A stretch of 64,000 nucleotides of DNA from Cryomorphaceae bacterium (lineage in GTDB: Bacteria; Bacteroidota; Bacteroidia; Flavobacteriales_D; Crocinitomicaceae), in assembly GCA_027483605.1 (NCBI GenBank), contig JAIXUE010000009.1:1-64000 (forward strand). The letters run 5' to 3'. A program made the translations under genes and the position numbers. Shown piece after piece: positions 38,252-47,011 of the stretch (its first letter is position 1; the number at the start of each line of letters is the position of its first letter). The notes beneath the pieces are model-generated. The model saw only the letters and a list, made by a program, of their open reading frames with translations. It was not told the DNA's origin and searched no databases.

Positions 38252-39559
38252 TTAAAGAAACAAAATCACAAAAAGGATGATCAAGGCCAGGCTAACCAAA
38301 TTGAGGATAAAACCATAACGCATCATGTCTTTGATACGGAGGTAACCTGAACCAAAAACGATGGCATTGGGTGGTGTACCGACAGGCATCATGAAGGCCA
38401 AACTAGCGCCTAGCGTAAGTGCCATGGCCATGGGAACAAGTGGCAAGCCTGTCTGTTGGGCAAAAATGCCAACAACAGGAATAAATAACGTAACCATGGC
38501 TAAATTGGAGAGCACTTCAGAAATAAAAATAGCCAACGTGGTGAGGATGGTAATTGCCAGTAGCAGACCGGTGCCGTGGAATGATTCAAAAGTGCTCGCT
38601 AAAAACTGCAGCACCCCATTCTTTTCCAATACGGCGGCTAGAGCCAAGCCACCTCCAAAAAGCAATAAGATGCCCCATGGTAGTTTTTCGGTATCGGACC
38701 AACGGAGTACTTTTTGTTCGGTTGCTTCTCCGCTTGGCATTAGAAACATCGCTAATGCACCTAAAATAGCCGCGTTTTCATCGCGATAATTCAAACCAAG
38801 ATAGGTGCCAATTGCCTCTCTAAAGATCCAAAGACCCGCTACGATTGAAAACACCCATAAAACCCTTTTTTGGGCTTTTGTCCACGGCTGGGTATGAAAA
38901 CGTAGGTCGTGGACATCTTTGCGTTCAGCACCCAAGAGGAAATTAAAAATCAAAAACATCAATAGCAATAAGATGATTGCCAATGGCATTCCTATCTTCA
39001 TCCAGTCAAAAAAGCTCACTTCAATGTTGAAATTTTCAGAAAGAATGCTCGCCATTTGCGTATTGGGCGGAGAACCGATGAGCGTGCCGACTCCACCAAT
39101 ATTTGATGCATAAGCAATGGACAGCATTAGAAACACACTGAATTTTGATTGGCGGTGCGCCGGAGGCATCGCTTCCACAACAGCAACAGCCATTGGGAGC
39201 ATCATTAGTGCTGTAGCCGTATTGGAAATCCACATAGAAATAAGACCCGTACTTAGAATAAAACCCAAAAGAATATTGGATTTTTTGTCGCCGACAACAG
39301 CTATAATTCTCCTGGCAATTTGCTCGTGCACGCCCCATTTTTCGAGGGCAAGGGCCATTACAAAGCCGCCAAAGAATAAAAATATATTGGCATCGCCATA
39401 GCACAGCGCGAGATCTTTTGGGCTGAGCAGGCCAAGGGGTACGGCCAAAAGTAAAGGCAAAAGAGCAGTGAGGTAGACTGGAATCCATTCAGAAATCCAG
39501 AGCACTACCATTAGGCCTGCCAAGAACAAAGCAAGAGTAAAGCCGTCAAAAACCCACAT
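38252..39559 (-). CDS. SLC13/DASS-family anion permease
   Basis: A 435-residue inner-membrane protein with about eleven hydrophobic segments. Family signatures are seen twice as inverted halves: SNTATALMMLPMA near residue 110 and VGTLIGSPPNTQMAS near residue 155 in the first half, and MPVGTPPNAIVFG near residue 395 in the second. Members import dicarboxylates or sulfate with sodium; which substrate applies is unknown. It lies between a small unknown gene and the acyl-CoA ligase on the same strand. Confidence 0.9.
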   Translation of the reverse strand: MWVFDGFTLALFLAGLMVVLWISEWIPVYLTALLPLLLAVPLGLLSPKDLALCYGDANIFLFFGGFVMALALEKWGVHEQIARRIIAVVGDKKSNILLGFILSTGLISMWISNTATALMMLPMAVAVVEAMPPAHRQSKFSVFLMLSIAYASNIGGVGTLIGSPPNTQMASILSENFNIEVSFFDWMKIGMPLAIILLLLMFLIFNFLLGAERKDVHDLRFHTQPWTKAQKRVLWVFSIVAGLWIFREAIGTYLGLNYRDENAAILGALAMFLMPSGEATEQKVLRWSDTEKLPWGILLLFGGGLALAAVLEKNGVLQFLASTFESFHGTGLLLAITILTTLAIFISEVLSNLAMVTLFIPVVGIFAQQTGLPLVPMAMALTLGASLAFMMPVGTPPNAIVFGSGYLRIKDMMRYGFILNLVSLALIILFVILFL

Positions 39560-39572
39560 TGGGCAAAGGGAT

Positions 39573-39833
39573 TTATTTGTTGAGTGCGTTGAGCGCGTCT
39601 ACGAAGTAGTTTGCTTTGGCTTCCACTTCTACAACAATTGAACGAAACTCGGCTTTGCCTTTGGCTTGGTTCATTTTGGTCAGCATTTGATCTTGAAAAG
39701 AAGCAGCTTCATCGATGAGTTTAGCGGAACGATCTGCTTTTTCAGGAGCTGTCATTTCAAAAAAGAAACATTCTTCTACCACATCAAAAACCATTTCATT
39801 GATGTTTCTTTTGAGGATTCGTTTGTTAGCCAT
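39573..39833 (-). CDS. Small conserved helical protein of unknown function
   Basis: An 86-residue protein that is probably entirely helical (KRILKRNINEMVFDVVEECF, then FQDQMLTKMNQAKGK and KANYFVDALNALNK). There is no signal peptide. From memory, small proteins with a similar lysine-rich N-terminus followed by NEM..DVVEE occur in many Bacteroidota, but no function is known to me. It has an exact promoter box 16 bases upstream and is 13 bases before the SLC13 gene, so it may lead that operon. Confidence 0.8.
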   Translation of the reverse strand: MANKRILKRNINEMVFDVVEECFFFEMTAPEKADRSAKLIDEAASFQDQMLTKMNQAKGKAEFRSIVVEVEAKANYFVDALNALNK

Positions 39834-39849
39834 AACTCTTAATTTTTGA

Positions 39850-39857
39850 CAAATGTA
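39850..39857 (-). promoter_or_regulatory. -7 promoter element for the small helical protein
   Basis: On the minus strand TACATTTG matches the consensus exactly, 16 bases before the ATG at 39833. Confidence 0.6.
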
Positions 39858-39870
39858 CGCTTTTTCGGGC

Positions 39871-39878
39871 TATTTTTG
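39871..39878 (+). promoter_or_regulatory. -7 promoter element for the RlmI-like gene
   Basis: TATTTTTG matches TAnnTTTG exactly and ends only 3 bases before the ATG at 39882, predicting a leaderless transcript. Confidence 0.65.
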
Positions 39879-39881
39879 CAT

Positions 39882-41069
39882 ATGTCTTATCCCTTACTGA
39901 CCATCGCCAAAGGCAAAGAGCACTCTATTCAACGCAAACACCCTTGGGTCTTCTCTGGGGCTTTGGCTAGCGATACCTCCGAATTGCAAGATGGCGACCT
40001 GGTTTGCCTCACGACCAAAAAGCAACAAATTCTTGGTATTGGTCATTTTCAGCATGCCACAATTGCGGTGCGCATCCTCAGCTTTGATTATGAAAGCATC
40101 GACCTTTCCTTTTATGAAAAACGCTTGGCGAATGCTTACCAGTTGCGTATGCGCATTGGTTTACTCAACCCCGAAAACAATATCTTTCGCTTGTGTCATG
40201 GCGAGGGAGATTTATTGCCAGGGCTCATCATCGACTACTACAATGGCGTGGCGGTTATTCAATGTCATTCCTTTGGGATGCACCGTCAAGTAGAACTCAT
40301 TGCACAAGCACTCCAAAAGGTAATTGGCAATGACCTCAAGGCTATTTATCACAAATCAAGCGACACCCTTCCCAAAAGAGAGGTGGCAGCAGACGGTGCC
40401 GCAGATGGCTATTTATTTGGAGAAGTAGCTACTCCTCACTTAGCGCTAGAAAATGGCGTTCAATATCAGATAGACTGGATCAATGGCCAAAAAACAGGCT
40501 TTTTTATCGATCAACGCGAAAACAGGGCCTTACTCGGCAAATATGCACAAGGTAAAAAAGTCTTGAATACATTTTGTTATTCGGGTGGCTTTAGCTTGCA
40601 AGCACTTCAGCATGGCGCAACACTCGTACACTCCTTGGACAGCTCTAAAAAAGCAATTGGACTGACCGACGCCAATGTGGCACTCAATCAGTTTGAAGAC
40701 AGACATGGCTCAATAGTGGAAGACGCCATGGATTACATGAAAAACCTGCCCGAAGACTACGACATCATTGTGCTGGATCCACCGGCATTTGCCAAGCACC
40801 GAGACAAACGCCATCAAGCCATTCAAGGCTATAAGCGGCTCAATGCGCATGCCATTCGGCAGATCAAACCCGGCGGACTCATCTTTACCTTTTCATGCTC
40901 TCAAGTTGTTGATACACTTCTTTTCACCAATACAGTCATTGCCGCAGCTATAGAGGCTGGGCGATCTTGCCGTATTTTGGAGCAACTCCACCAACCGGCA
41001 GACCACCCTATTCAGGCTTTTCATCCGGAAGGAGCCTACCTCAAAGGATTAGTCATCCAAATTGATTAA
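39882..41069 (+). CDS. RlmI-like class I rRNA methyltransferase (PUA domain)
   Basis: A 395-residue SAM-dependent cytosine-C5-type RNA methyltransferase of the RlmI family. An N-terminal PUA domain (SIQRKHPWVFSGAL, DLVCLTTKKQQILGIG) is followed by the methyltransferase domain: GFFIDQRENRALLGKYA near residue 205, VLNTFCYSGGFSLQAL near 225, and the catalytic IIVLDPPAFAKHRDKRHQA near 297. E. coli RlmI methylates C1962 of 23S rRNA; the same role is inferred here. The ATG at 39882 (MSYPLL) lies right after the promoter box. The MATE gene starts at the next base after its stop. Confidence 0.9.
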   Translation: MSYPLLTIAKGKEHSIQRKHPWVFSGALASDTSELQDGDLVCLTTKKQQILGIGHFQHATIAVRILSFDYESIDLSFYEKRLANAYQLRMRIGLLNPENNIFRLCHGEGDLLPGLIIDYYNGVAVIQCHSFGMHRQVELIAQALQKVIGNDLKAIYHKSSDTLPKREVAADGAADGYLFGEVATPHLALENGVQYQIDWINGQKTGFFIDQRENRALLGKYAQGKKVLNTFCYSGGFSLQALQHGATLVHSLDSSKKAIGLTDANVALNQFEDRHGSIVEDAMDYMKNLPEDYDIIVLDPPAFAKHRDKRHQAIQGYKRLNAHAIRQIKPGGLIFTFSCSQVVDTLLFTNTVIAAAIEAGRSCRILEQLHQPADHPIQAFHPEGAYLKGLVIQID

Positions 41070-42398
41070 ATGCTCGCTCTCAACTACAAGACAATTTTAG
41101 GGGTTGCCCTACCCATGATGGTCACTGGATTTATTCAGTCTATTGTGCTGCTCACCGATGCGTCGTTAATCGCAAGGTATTCAACAGAAGCCTTTGATGC
41201 CGTTGGCAATGCTGGCTTGCTGTATGTCACGCTCTTTATGTGTTTAGCTGGAATGGCCGACGGCGCTCAAATCATTATTGCACGCCGAATTGGTCAAGAT
41301 AAACCCGATCTTATTGGTCAAGTTTTTGGCAGCACCGTTTGGGTTTTGTGCACCTTAGCGCTCTGCTTATTTGGCGTCCTCTATTTTGTCATGCCCAACT
41401 TGGTTCAAGCCTACTCTGAACAAGCAGAAATTGCCAAACTGCAGGGGATCTATATCGAGCAACGCAGCTTCTCGTTGTTTTTTGCCATGATTACCCTTTC
41501 TATTCAAGCTTTTTTCTTGGCAGAAGGTAAATCTTGGGTGGTGCTCATCACGTCAGTGCTCACTGCAAGTTCAAATGCACTTTTGGCCTACGCACTTATC
41601 TTTGGGGATTTTGGCTTACCCGAAATGGGCATTAGGGGTGCAGCCCTTGCTTCTACTATTGCCGATGGAATCGGTATGACGAGCATGCTTTGCTTTTTGT
41701 TTTTTTCCAAAGAACAAAAAAAATACAAACTCCTCGCCTACTTCAAAGTCGATTTCTCCTCTATCAAAGAACTGCTTAAAGTGGGAAGCCCCCTGATGCT
41801 TCAGGGTTTTTCAGCCTTAGCAACCTGGACGCTTTTCTTTACCTGGCTCGAACAAAAAGGCACCTTTGACCTCACGGTTTCTCAGAACATTCGCTCCATT
41901 TATTTCTTGGCATTTGTCCCGATTTGGGGCTTTGCAGGTACGACCAAAACTTATATCTCACAGTATCTAGGAGCCAAAAAAATAGCACAAATCCCTGTTA
42001 TTCAACGAAAAATCCAATTACTCACGGTGGGCTTTATGTTGTGTACTTTTCATGGTGCGCTGCTGTATCCAGAAACAATGATCAGAATGGTGAACCCCGC
42101 AGAGGCGTATGTAGCCAAAAGTGCTGAAATCCTGAAACTCATTGCAATATCCATTCTGCTCTTTGGCTTTATTTCAGTTTATTTTCAGACCATTCATGGC
42201 AGCGGTAATACGCTACACTCCATGATGATCGAATTTTTTACGGTGGGGGTGTACAGCATTTTTTGCTATTTGTTCATCAAGGTTTGGGCACTCGATGTCT
42301 ATTGGATTTGGACCGTCGAATACATTTATTTTGGTATATTAGGCTTGGTATCTATCACCTATCTGAGAAAGTATAACTGGCAAAACAAACAAGTATGA
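41070..42398 (+). CDS. MATE-family efflux transporter
   Basis: A 442-residue inner-membrane protein with about twelve hydrophobic segments in two similar halves, as in the MATE (NorM/DinF-like) multidrug and toxic-compound exporters that use Na+ or H+ gradients. Seen near the N-terminus is LPMMVTGFIQSIVLLTDASL, and the second half opens with LKVGSPLMLQGFSALATWTL. The substrate is unknown. It starts immediately after the RlmI-like stop and its own stop overlaps the fmt start (ATGA), so the three genes form one operon. Confidence 0.9.
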   Translation: MLALNYKTILGVALPMMVTGFIQSIVLLTDASLIARYSTEAFDAVGNAGLLYVTLFMCLAGMADGAQIIIARRIGQDKPDLIGQVFGSTVWVLCTLALCLFGVLYFVMPNLVQAYSEQAEIAKLQGIYIEQRSFSLFFAMITLSIQAFFLAEGKSWVVLITSVLTASSNALLAYALIFGDFGLPEMGIRGAALASTIADGIGMTSMLCFLFFSKEQKKYKLLAYFKVDFSSIKELLKVGSPLMLQGFSALATWTLFFTWLEQKGTFDLTVSQNIRSIYFLAFVPIWGFAGTTKTYISQYLGAKKIAQIPVIQRKIQLLTVGFMLCTFHGALLYPETMIRMVNPAEAYVAKSAEILKLIAISILLFGFISVYFQTIHGSGNTLHSMMIEFFTVGVYSIFCYLFIKVWALDVYWIWTVEYIYFGILGLVSITYLRKYNWQNKQV

Positions 42399-43348
42399 GT
42401 GCAGCACTGCGCATTGTTTTTATGGGGACTCCCGCTTTTGCAGTTCGTATTTTAGATGAACTACATCGAAGCCATCACCAAGTTGTGGGCGTAGTAACCG
42501 TGGCCGACAAACCTGCTGGACGCGGCCAACTCATGCATCAGAGCGCTGTGAAAACGTATGCGCTCGCGCACCAATTACCTTTACTGCAACCCGACAAACT
42601 CCGCGACGACACCTTTCTTGCAGCGTTACAACAGTGGCAGGCCGATGTGTTTGTAGTAGTTGCTTTTAGAATGTTGCCCGATGTCGTTTGGAAGTTGCCT
42701 AGACTCGGTACCTTCAACCTCCATGCCTCGTTATTACCAGCATACCGCGGCGCGGCACCCATCAATTGGGCGCTTATTAACGGGGATAGCGAAAGTGGTG
42801 TCACCACCTTTATGATCAATGAGGAAATTGACGCGGGTAGTATACTCAAACAGGCGAAAATTGAACTCACACCAAACATGACTGCTGGTGAATTACACGA
42901 TTCACTCCAAGAAATTGGTGCTTCATTGACGCTTCAAACTTGTGACGCCTTGGCATCTGGCAAAATTGAGCCTCAAGCTCAAAATGCACTTACTGGAAAA
43001 CGTGCTTTAGCGCCGAAACTTTACAAGGAAAATACAAAAATTGATTGGTCGCAGACTGCTCATGAAATACACAACCTTGTAAGGGGCTTAGACCCATATC
43101 CGGCCGCCTGGTGCCAACTTTGGTCTGAGCAAAAACAAGGTTATGTTCAATTCAAGATTTTCAGTACCGAAATCAGTGCTCTTGAAGCAGAACGAACAGA
43201 TGGCCCACAAGCCGTGAAAGCGGGTATTCTCTTTCCTTGCGGACAACAAACCACTTTGCTGGTCAAAGAAATTCAGATGGAAGGAAAGAAACGCATGGAT
43301 GCGCGGTCTTTTGTGGCAGGAAACAATCTATTACTCTTTCGCTACTGA
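42395..43348 (+). CDS. fmt: Methionyl-tRNA formyltransferase
   Basis: A 317-residue enzyme that formylates initiator Met-tRNA with 10-formyl-tetrahydrofolate. FMGTPAFAVRILDEL at the N-terminus, the catalytic stretch FNLHASLLPAYRGAAPINWA near residue 110, GVTTFMINEEIDAG, and a C-terminal tRNA-binding domain (KIDWSQTAHEIHNLVRGLDP) are diagnostic. It is coupled to the MATE gene by a 4-base overlap and its last 7 bases overlap the convergent TonB_C-barrel gene. No def is adjacent. Confidence 0.95.
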   Translation: MSAALRIVFMGTPAFAVRILDELHRSHHQVVGVVTVADKPAGRGQLMHQSAVKTYALAHQLPLLQPDKLRDDTFLAALQQWQADVFVVVAFRMLPDVVWKLPRLGTFNLHASLLPAYRGAAPINWALINGDSESGVTTFMINEEIDAGSILKQAKIELTPNMTAGELHDSLQEIGASLTLQTCDALASGKIEPQAQNALTGKRALAPKLYKENTKIDWSQTAHEIHNLVRGLDPYPAAWCQLWSEQKQGYVQFKIFSTEISALEAERTDGPQAVKAGILFPCGQQTTLLVKEIQMEGKKRMDARSFVAGNNLLLFRY

Positions 43349-44514
43349 GGAATGTTAAAAGAAATGCCAAAGCGCATTGGATAAACACCAGCGGTGGTCC
43401 CTTCTTTAAACATGTTAAGTAGTGCGTAATTGGCAAAAAGCCCAAAATGTCCGTAACCGATGCGCACTGTGGCATCAAGCATCCAGGTATTGAGGTTGAA
43501 TTTAGCTTTGGTGATGTTTTCAAAGTCGTTGCCATTTGCGTAGGTACCCGTAAAACGCTGATGACTATACAAACGCAAACCGCCGATTACCCCCGCGTCG
43601 AGGTAAAAAATCTTTTTGTACGGCTGATCGTTTCCTGCTGTAAATTCCAAAAGCAGTGGGATGGTCATGTAGGCTACATAAAGCGAATTGCGCTTGAATA
43701 CTTGGTCGTTATTGACGACGGCAAATACGGTATCAGGGTTGTGTTCGAGCACATAAGAAGAGGTAAGCTCTGTGGCGCCAAAATTAAAACCATAACCAGT
43801 TGTCAGGCCCAATACATCGCTGATTAAATTGAACTTGTATTGAAAAGTATTGAGGTTAAACAACAAACTTTTTGCCGAGTTATTTTCCCAATAAGGTGTT
43901 GTGGCAAAGGTGGTGGATGGATCAAGGAAACCATTCGTATTGAGCTGAACACCTAATTCAAAGCCCGCCCAGTGGCCTTTTTCTCTCGTTGAACCTTCTT
44001 CAAAGTCGAAATCGCCTTCTAAATCTAAATCGAGGTCAAATAGGATTTGAAGGCGGTATGAAGAGGAAATTGGCTTTCCGTTTTCATCAGAAGCGGGAAT
44101 CCAAAGTGGCATATTGCGCACGATGTCTAATGCCGCGCTATCAAGCAAGGCATTAAAACCAAGCTCCACTAGTGGATTGAGAACCTTTCCATCTGCCGCA
44201 ATTTCAAAGGCTACATATACGGACTCTCCAAAGGGAAAAATCTCATTTGTATCGGCAAAGATGAAGCGTTCAACCGCATCTGTCAAGTAGCGATCTAATG
44301 AATCTTGACCACCAGGAAACTGCGGCAATTGACGACTGACATCCTCTGGTAAGCCAGTCAATTCGATTACTTCCACGGGGGCTTCTAAAACTTCCACCTC
44401 CGTTACTATTTTGATACTTGTATCTATTTTTTCTACTAATTGCGGCTTTTCTAAAACTTGGGCGTTGATCGAAAAACACAATAAAATTGCAAAAGAGGCA
44501 GATATCTTTTTCAT
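43342..44514 (-). CDS. Exported protein joining a TonB C-terminal domain to an outer-membrane barrel
   Basis: A 390-residue protein with a signal peptide (KKISASFAILLCFSINAQ). Residues about 60-165 read as a TonB C-terminal domain: QFPGGQDSLDRYL, VYVAFEIAADGKVLNP, LLDSAALDIVRNMPLWIPA and GKPISSSYRLQILF. After an acidic linker (LDLDLEGDFDFEEG), residues about 185-390 look like an outer-membrane beta-barrel of the porin-like PF13568 type (GFELGVQLN, YKKIFYLDAGVIGG, MRFGISFNIPQ). TonB normally spans from the inner membrane, so this domain order is unusual. It lies 27 bases downstream of the TPP-controlled receptor but has its own exact promoter box. Confidence 0.8.
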   Translation of the reverse strand: MKKISASFAILLCFSINAQVLEKPQLVEKIDTSIKIVTEVEVLEAPVEVIELTGLPEDVSRQLPQFPGGQDSLDRYLTDAVERFIFADTNEIFPFGESVYVAFEIAADGKVLNPLVELGFNALLDSAALDIVRNMPLWIPASDENGKPISSSYRLQILFDLDLDLEGDFDFEEGSTREKGHWAGFELGVQLNTNGFLDPSTTFATTPYWENNSAKSLLFNLNTFQYKFNLISDVLGLTTGYGFNFGATELTSSYVLEHNPDTVFAVVNNDQVFKRNSLYVAYMTIPLLLEFTAGNDQPYKKIFYLDAGVIGGLRLYSHQRFTGTYANGNDFENITKAKFNLNTWMLDATVRIGYGHFGLFANYALLNMFKEGTTAGVYPMRFGISFNIPQ

Positions 44515-44528
44515 GTGGAGAATTTCTC

Positions 44529-44536
44529 CAAAGATA
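44529..44536 (-). promoter_or_regulatory. -7 promoter element for the TonB_C-barrel gene
   Basis: On the minus strand TATCTTTG matches the consensus exactly, 14 bases before the ATG at 44514 and just after the stop of the TonB-dependent receptor gene. Confidence 0.6.
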
Positions 44537-44541
44537 GAGAA

Positions 44542-46794
44542 TTAAAACTGGATGTTCATTTTCAACAAGAAATGCCTACCGGCTTGCGGATAGTAGAAGT
44601 TTTCAGTGGTTGTTTGGCCACCATACTGATAGCTGAAAGTATAGCCGTTATTGGCGTAAAGTGCGTTCAGTAGGTTATTGACCATTAAGCCAATTTCCAT
44701 TTCTTTTGCGAAGTTTTGTTTGATTTTATAATTACAGATGAAATTGGTAAAAGTAAACGGATCTAAGCTACGAGCGACATTCGAGGTGTTGTCTAAATAT
44801 TGTCGCGAAACATATTTGCTCTGAAGTGCCAAAGAAAGAGAACGAGTAGGCTGGAATTGCAAACCTAAGGTGTGGATGAAATTAGGTGAAAAAGCCAAAT
44901 CTGTGGTGCCGTGTTCAATCTGTACTTGTGTATAGTATGGCGCCTCATCTAGGTAAACATCTACATATTCCACAAAATTCAAAATCTTGTTCTGACTCAG
45001 TGTAGTTGCGCCTTGAAGACGCCATTGTTCATTGAGTTGATAGGCAAAATCTAATTCTAAGCCTGCGCGATAGCTTTGATCTACGTTGGTCCGCGTGTAG
45101 CCACCTACATCGTTGATTTGCCCCGTTAAAACAAGCTGATCTTGGTAGTACATTAAATACAAGTTGGCTTGGGCAGTCCAACGTTTGTAAGCCATTCTAT
45201 ATGCGAGTTCTGCATCGTACATGCGCTCGGGCAGAGGTCTATTTTGAGGGGTGCTTTCTCTGAAATCACGGCGAACAGGCTCGCGATTAGCAATTCCAAT
45301 TGATCCAAATAGTTTATTTGCTCCAATCATTTTGGAAAACGCCATCTTCGGATTGAAAAAATGGAACTGGATATTTTGTGTGACGTCTGTTAAAACCCCA
45401 CTGACATCGTCCACGCCCAAGAATGAATATGCAATACCTCGGTATTGCAGGTCGAGTTGGAGGTCCCAGCCGTTTTTGGTATAATTTGACTTCAAATAAG
45501 TGCTCAACTCTGATTTTTCGGCATCGTTATCGTAATAACGATCGTAAATCTCGCTGTTGGATGCAAATTCTGCCCAGATAACTTCTCCGAAATGCAGGCC
45601 TGTATAGCGGTTAGCAGCGCCACCCAAAGTGAACTTGAAATTCGGCCTCCACTGATAATTGAGACCGTACACAACACCAATAAAATGATTGTCGAGCCAA
45701 CGTCTTCTGATCAAATCTGTACTCATAATTGAATCTGTTCCTAACACAACTGGTGAGAGACCGTAGTCAGAAAGATCATCTTGATTTCTGAATTCCTCGA
45801 AATACCCTCTACCATGAGTATAATGAGCTGCTAAATTGAGGTCGAGTTGAGGAGTAAAGCGATGGATGAAATGCAATTGGTAGTTATCTTGATTGTAGTT
45901 ATCGACTTGATTGGCATAGGTGTAATAGTTGTAAGTGCGACCAGAAGATAGTAAGTTTTGCGTCTCTGCCTCGCTTAGGCCGTTGCGTGCAGCGTAGTCG
46001 AGCATACCTTGTTCATCAGAACGGTAGCGGCTTTCAGGCGTGCCGTACCAGGCTTGATAGGTGCGCTCAGCCCCATTCAATACAACTGCTTTCCAGATAG
46101 ATTTTCTTGACAAATAGGTGGCAGTGAGCGCAAGTGAGCGCAAATCCGAGGTGGCGCGGTCAAGGTAGCCATCTGAACGAATTTCGGAAAGACGTGCATC
46201 TAAAGAAAAACGCTTGTTTAGCAAGCCAGTTGAGGCCTGTAAGGTGCCTCTTAGCGTTCCGAAGGATCCTGCCGAAAGATCGATACGCGCCGAAGGCTGC
46301 AGATTTAAGTCATTTGTTTTGATATTGACACTAGCGCCAAATGCTGCGGCACCATTGGTAGACGAGCCAACTCCACGCTGAATTTGAATGTTCTCTATTG
46401 AACCGACAAGATCGGGCATATTGACCCAATAGACATCATGAGACTCTGGATCATTGACTGGCACACCATTGATGGTAACGTTGATGCGACTCGCATCTAC
46501 GCCACGAATGCGCAACCCACTGTATCCAATACCTGCACCTGCGTCGCTGGTAGTAACCACCGACGGCGTGAACTCTAGGAGTGTAGGCATATCTTGACCG
46601 AAATTCTTCGCGTTTAGCGCCGATTTAGAAACGGTAGTATTGTTGGGTGCGTCTTTGGCGCGCAGACCTTTCACGACCACACCTTCGATGTTTTGAATAC
46701 CCCGAACGGTATCGATACTGCTTGTGTTACCGTTTTGGGCAGTGGTACTAAATGCCAAAAACAAAGTAGGAATAAAAAATAATCTTGTTTTCAT
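44542..46794 (-). CDS. TonB-dependent receptor, probable thiamine importer
   Basis: A 750-residue outer-membrane receptor: signal peptide (about residues 1-19), plug domain at about residues 35-150 (TPSVVTTSDAGAGIGYSGLR, RINVTINGVPVNDPESH, IQIQRGVGSSTNGAAAFG) and a 22-strand barrel ending in the terminal aromatic signature (HFLLKMNIQF). There is no carboxypeptidase-like N-terminal extension, so it is not of the SusC type. The TPP riboswitch directly upstream indicates that its product handles thiamine or a thiamine precursor; TPP-regulated receptors of this kind have been described in Bacteroidota by comparative genomics. No pnuT or thiamine kinase gene is adjacent. Confidence 0.9.
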   Translation of the reverse strand: MKTRLFFIPTLFLAFSTTAQNGNTSSIDTVRGIQNIEGVVVKGLRAKDAPNNTTVSKSALNAKNFGQDMPTLLEFTPSVVTTSDAGAGIGYSGLRIRGVDASRINVTINGVPVNDPESHDVYWVNMPDLVGSIENIQIQRGVGSSTNGAAAFGASVNIKTNDLNLQPSARIDLSAGSFGTLRGTLQASTGLLNKRFSLDARLSEIRSDGYLDRATSDLRSLALTATYLSRKSIWKAVVLNGAERTYQAWYGTPESRYRSDEQGMLDYAARNGLSEAETQNLLSSGRTYNYYTYANQVDNYNQDNYQLHFIHRFTPQLDLNLAAHYTHGRGYFEEFRNQDDLSDYGLSPVVLGTDSIMSTDLIRRRWLDNHFIGVVYGLNYQWRPNFKFTLGGAANRYTGLHFGEVIWAEFASNSEIYDRYYDNDAEKSELSTYLKSNYTKNGWDLQLDLQYRGIAYSFLGVDDVSGVLTDVTQNIQFHFFNPKMAFSKMIGANKLFGSIGIANREPVRRDFRESTPQNRPLPERMYDAELAYRMAYKRWTAQANLYLMYYQDQLVLTGQINDVGGYTRTNVDQSYRAGLELDFAYQLNEQWRLQGATTLSQNKILNFVEYVDVYLDEAPYYTQVQIEHGTTDLAFSPNFIHTLGLQFQPTRSLSLALQSKYVSRQYLDNTSNVARSLDPFTFTNFICNYKIKQNFAKEMEIGLMVNNLLNALYANNGYTFSYQYGGQTTTENFYYPQAGRHFLLKMNIQF

Positions 46795-46850
46795 TTTTTA
46801 AAAATTAAACAAGAATAAGGGGCTCTTCTTGACAGTTTTGTAAGTTAAGC

Positions 46851-46931
46851 GCGTCATCTTCCCTTCGATGGCATTATCCAAATCAGGTTCAATGGGTATG
46901 ATCTCAGCCTTTCGGCACCCCCTAGAGACGT
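46851..46931 (-). promoter_or_regulatory. TPP (THI-element) riboswitch
   Basis: Read on the minus strand the leader contains the conserved TPP aptamer segments in order: GGGGTGCC, GGCTGAGA, ACCC, GAACCTGAT and GGATAATGCC. A short P1 pairing joins CGTC (46930-46927) to GACG (46855-46852). The aptamer ends about 56 bases before the receptor ATG. No strong terminator hairpin follows, so control is probably at translation initiation. It senses thiamine pyrophosphate and would shut off receptor synthesis when the cofactor is abundant. Confidence 0.95.
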
Positions 46932-46933
46932 TG

Positions 46934-46941
46934 CAAATTTA
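46934..46941 (-). promoter_or_regulatory. -7 promoter element for the riboswitch transcript
   Basis: On the minus strand TAAATTTG matches TAnnTTTG exactly. The expected start, a few bases downstream, coincides with the first base of riboswitch helix P1. Confidence 0.7.
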
Positions 46942-47011
46942 ATTGAATTCGCCTCATTGAAATAAGGATTCAGAAAAAAAATTGTCGATATCTAAAATTT
47001 ACTGTTATCGC

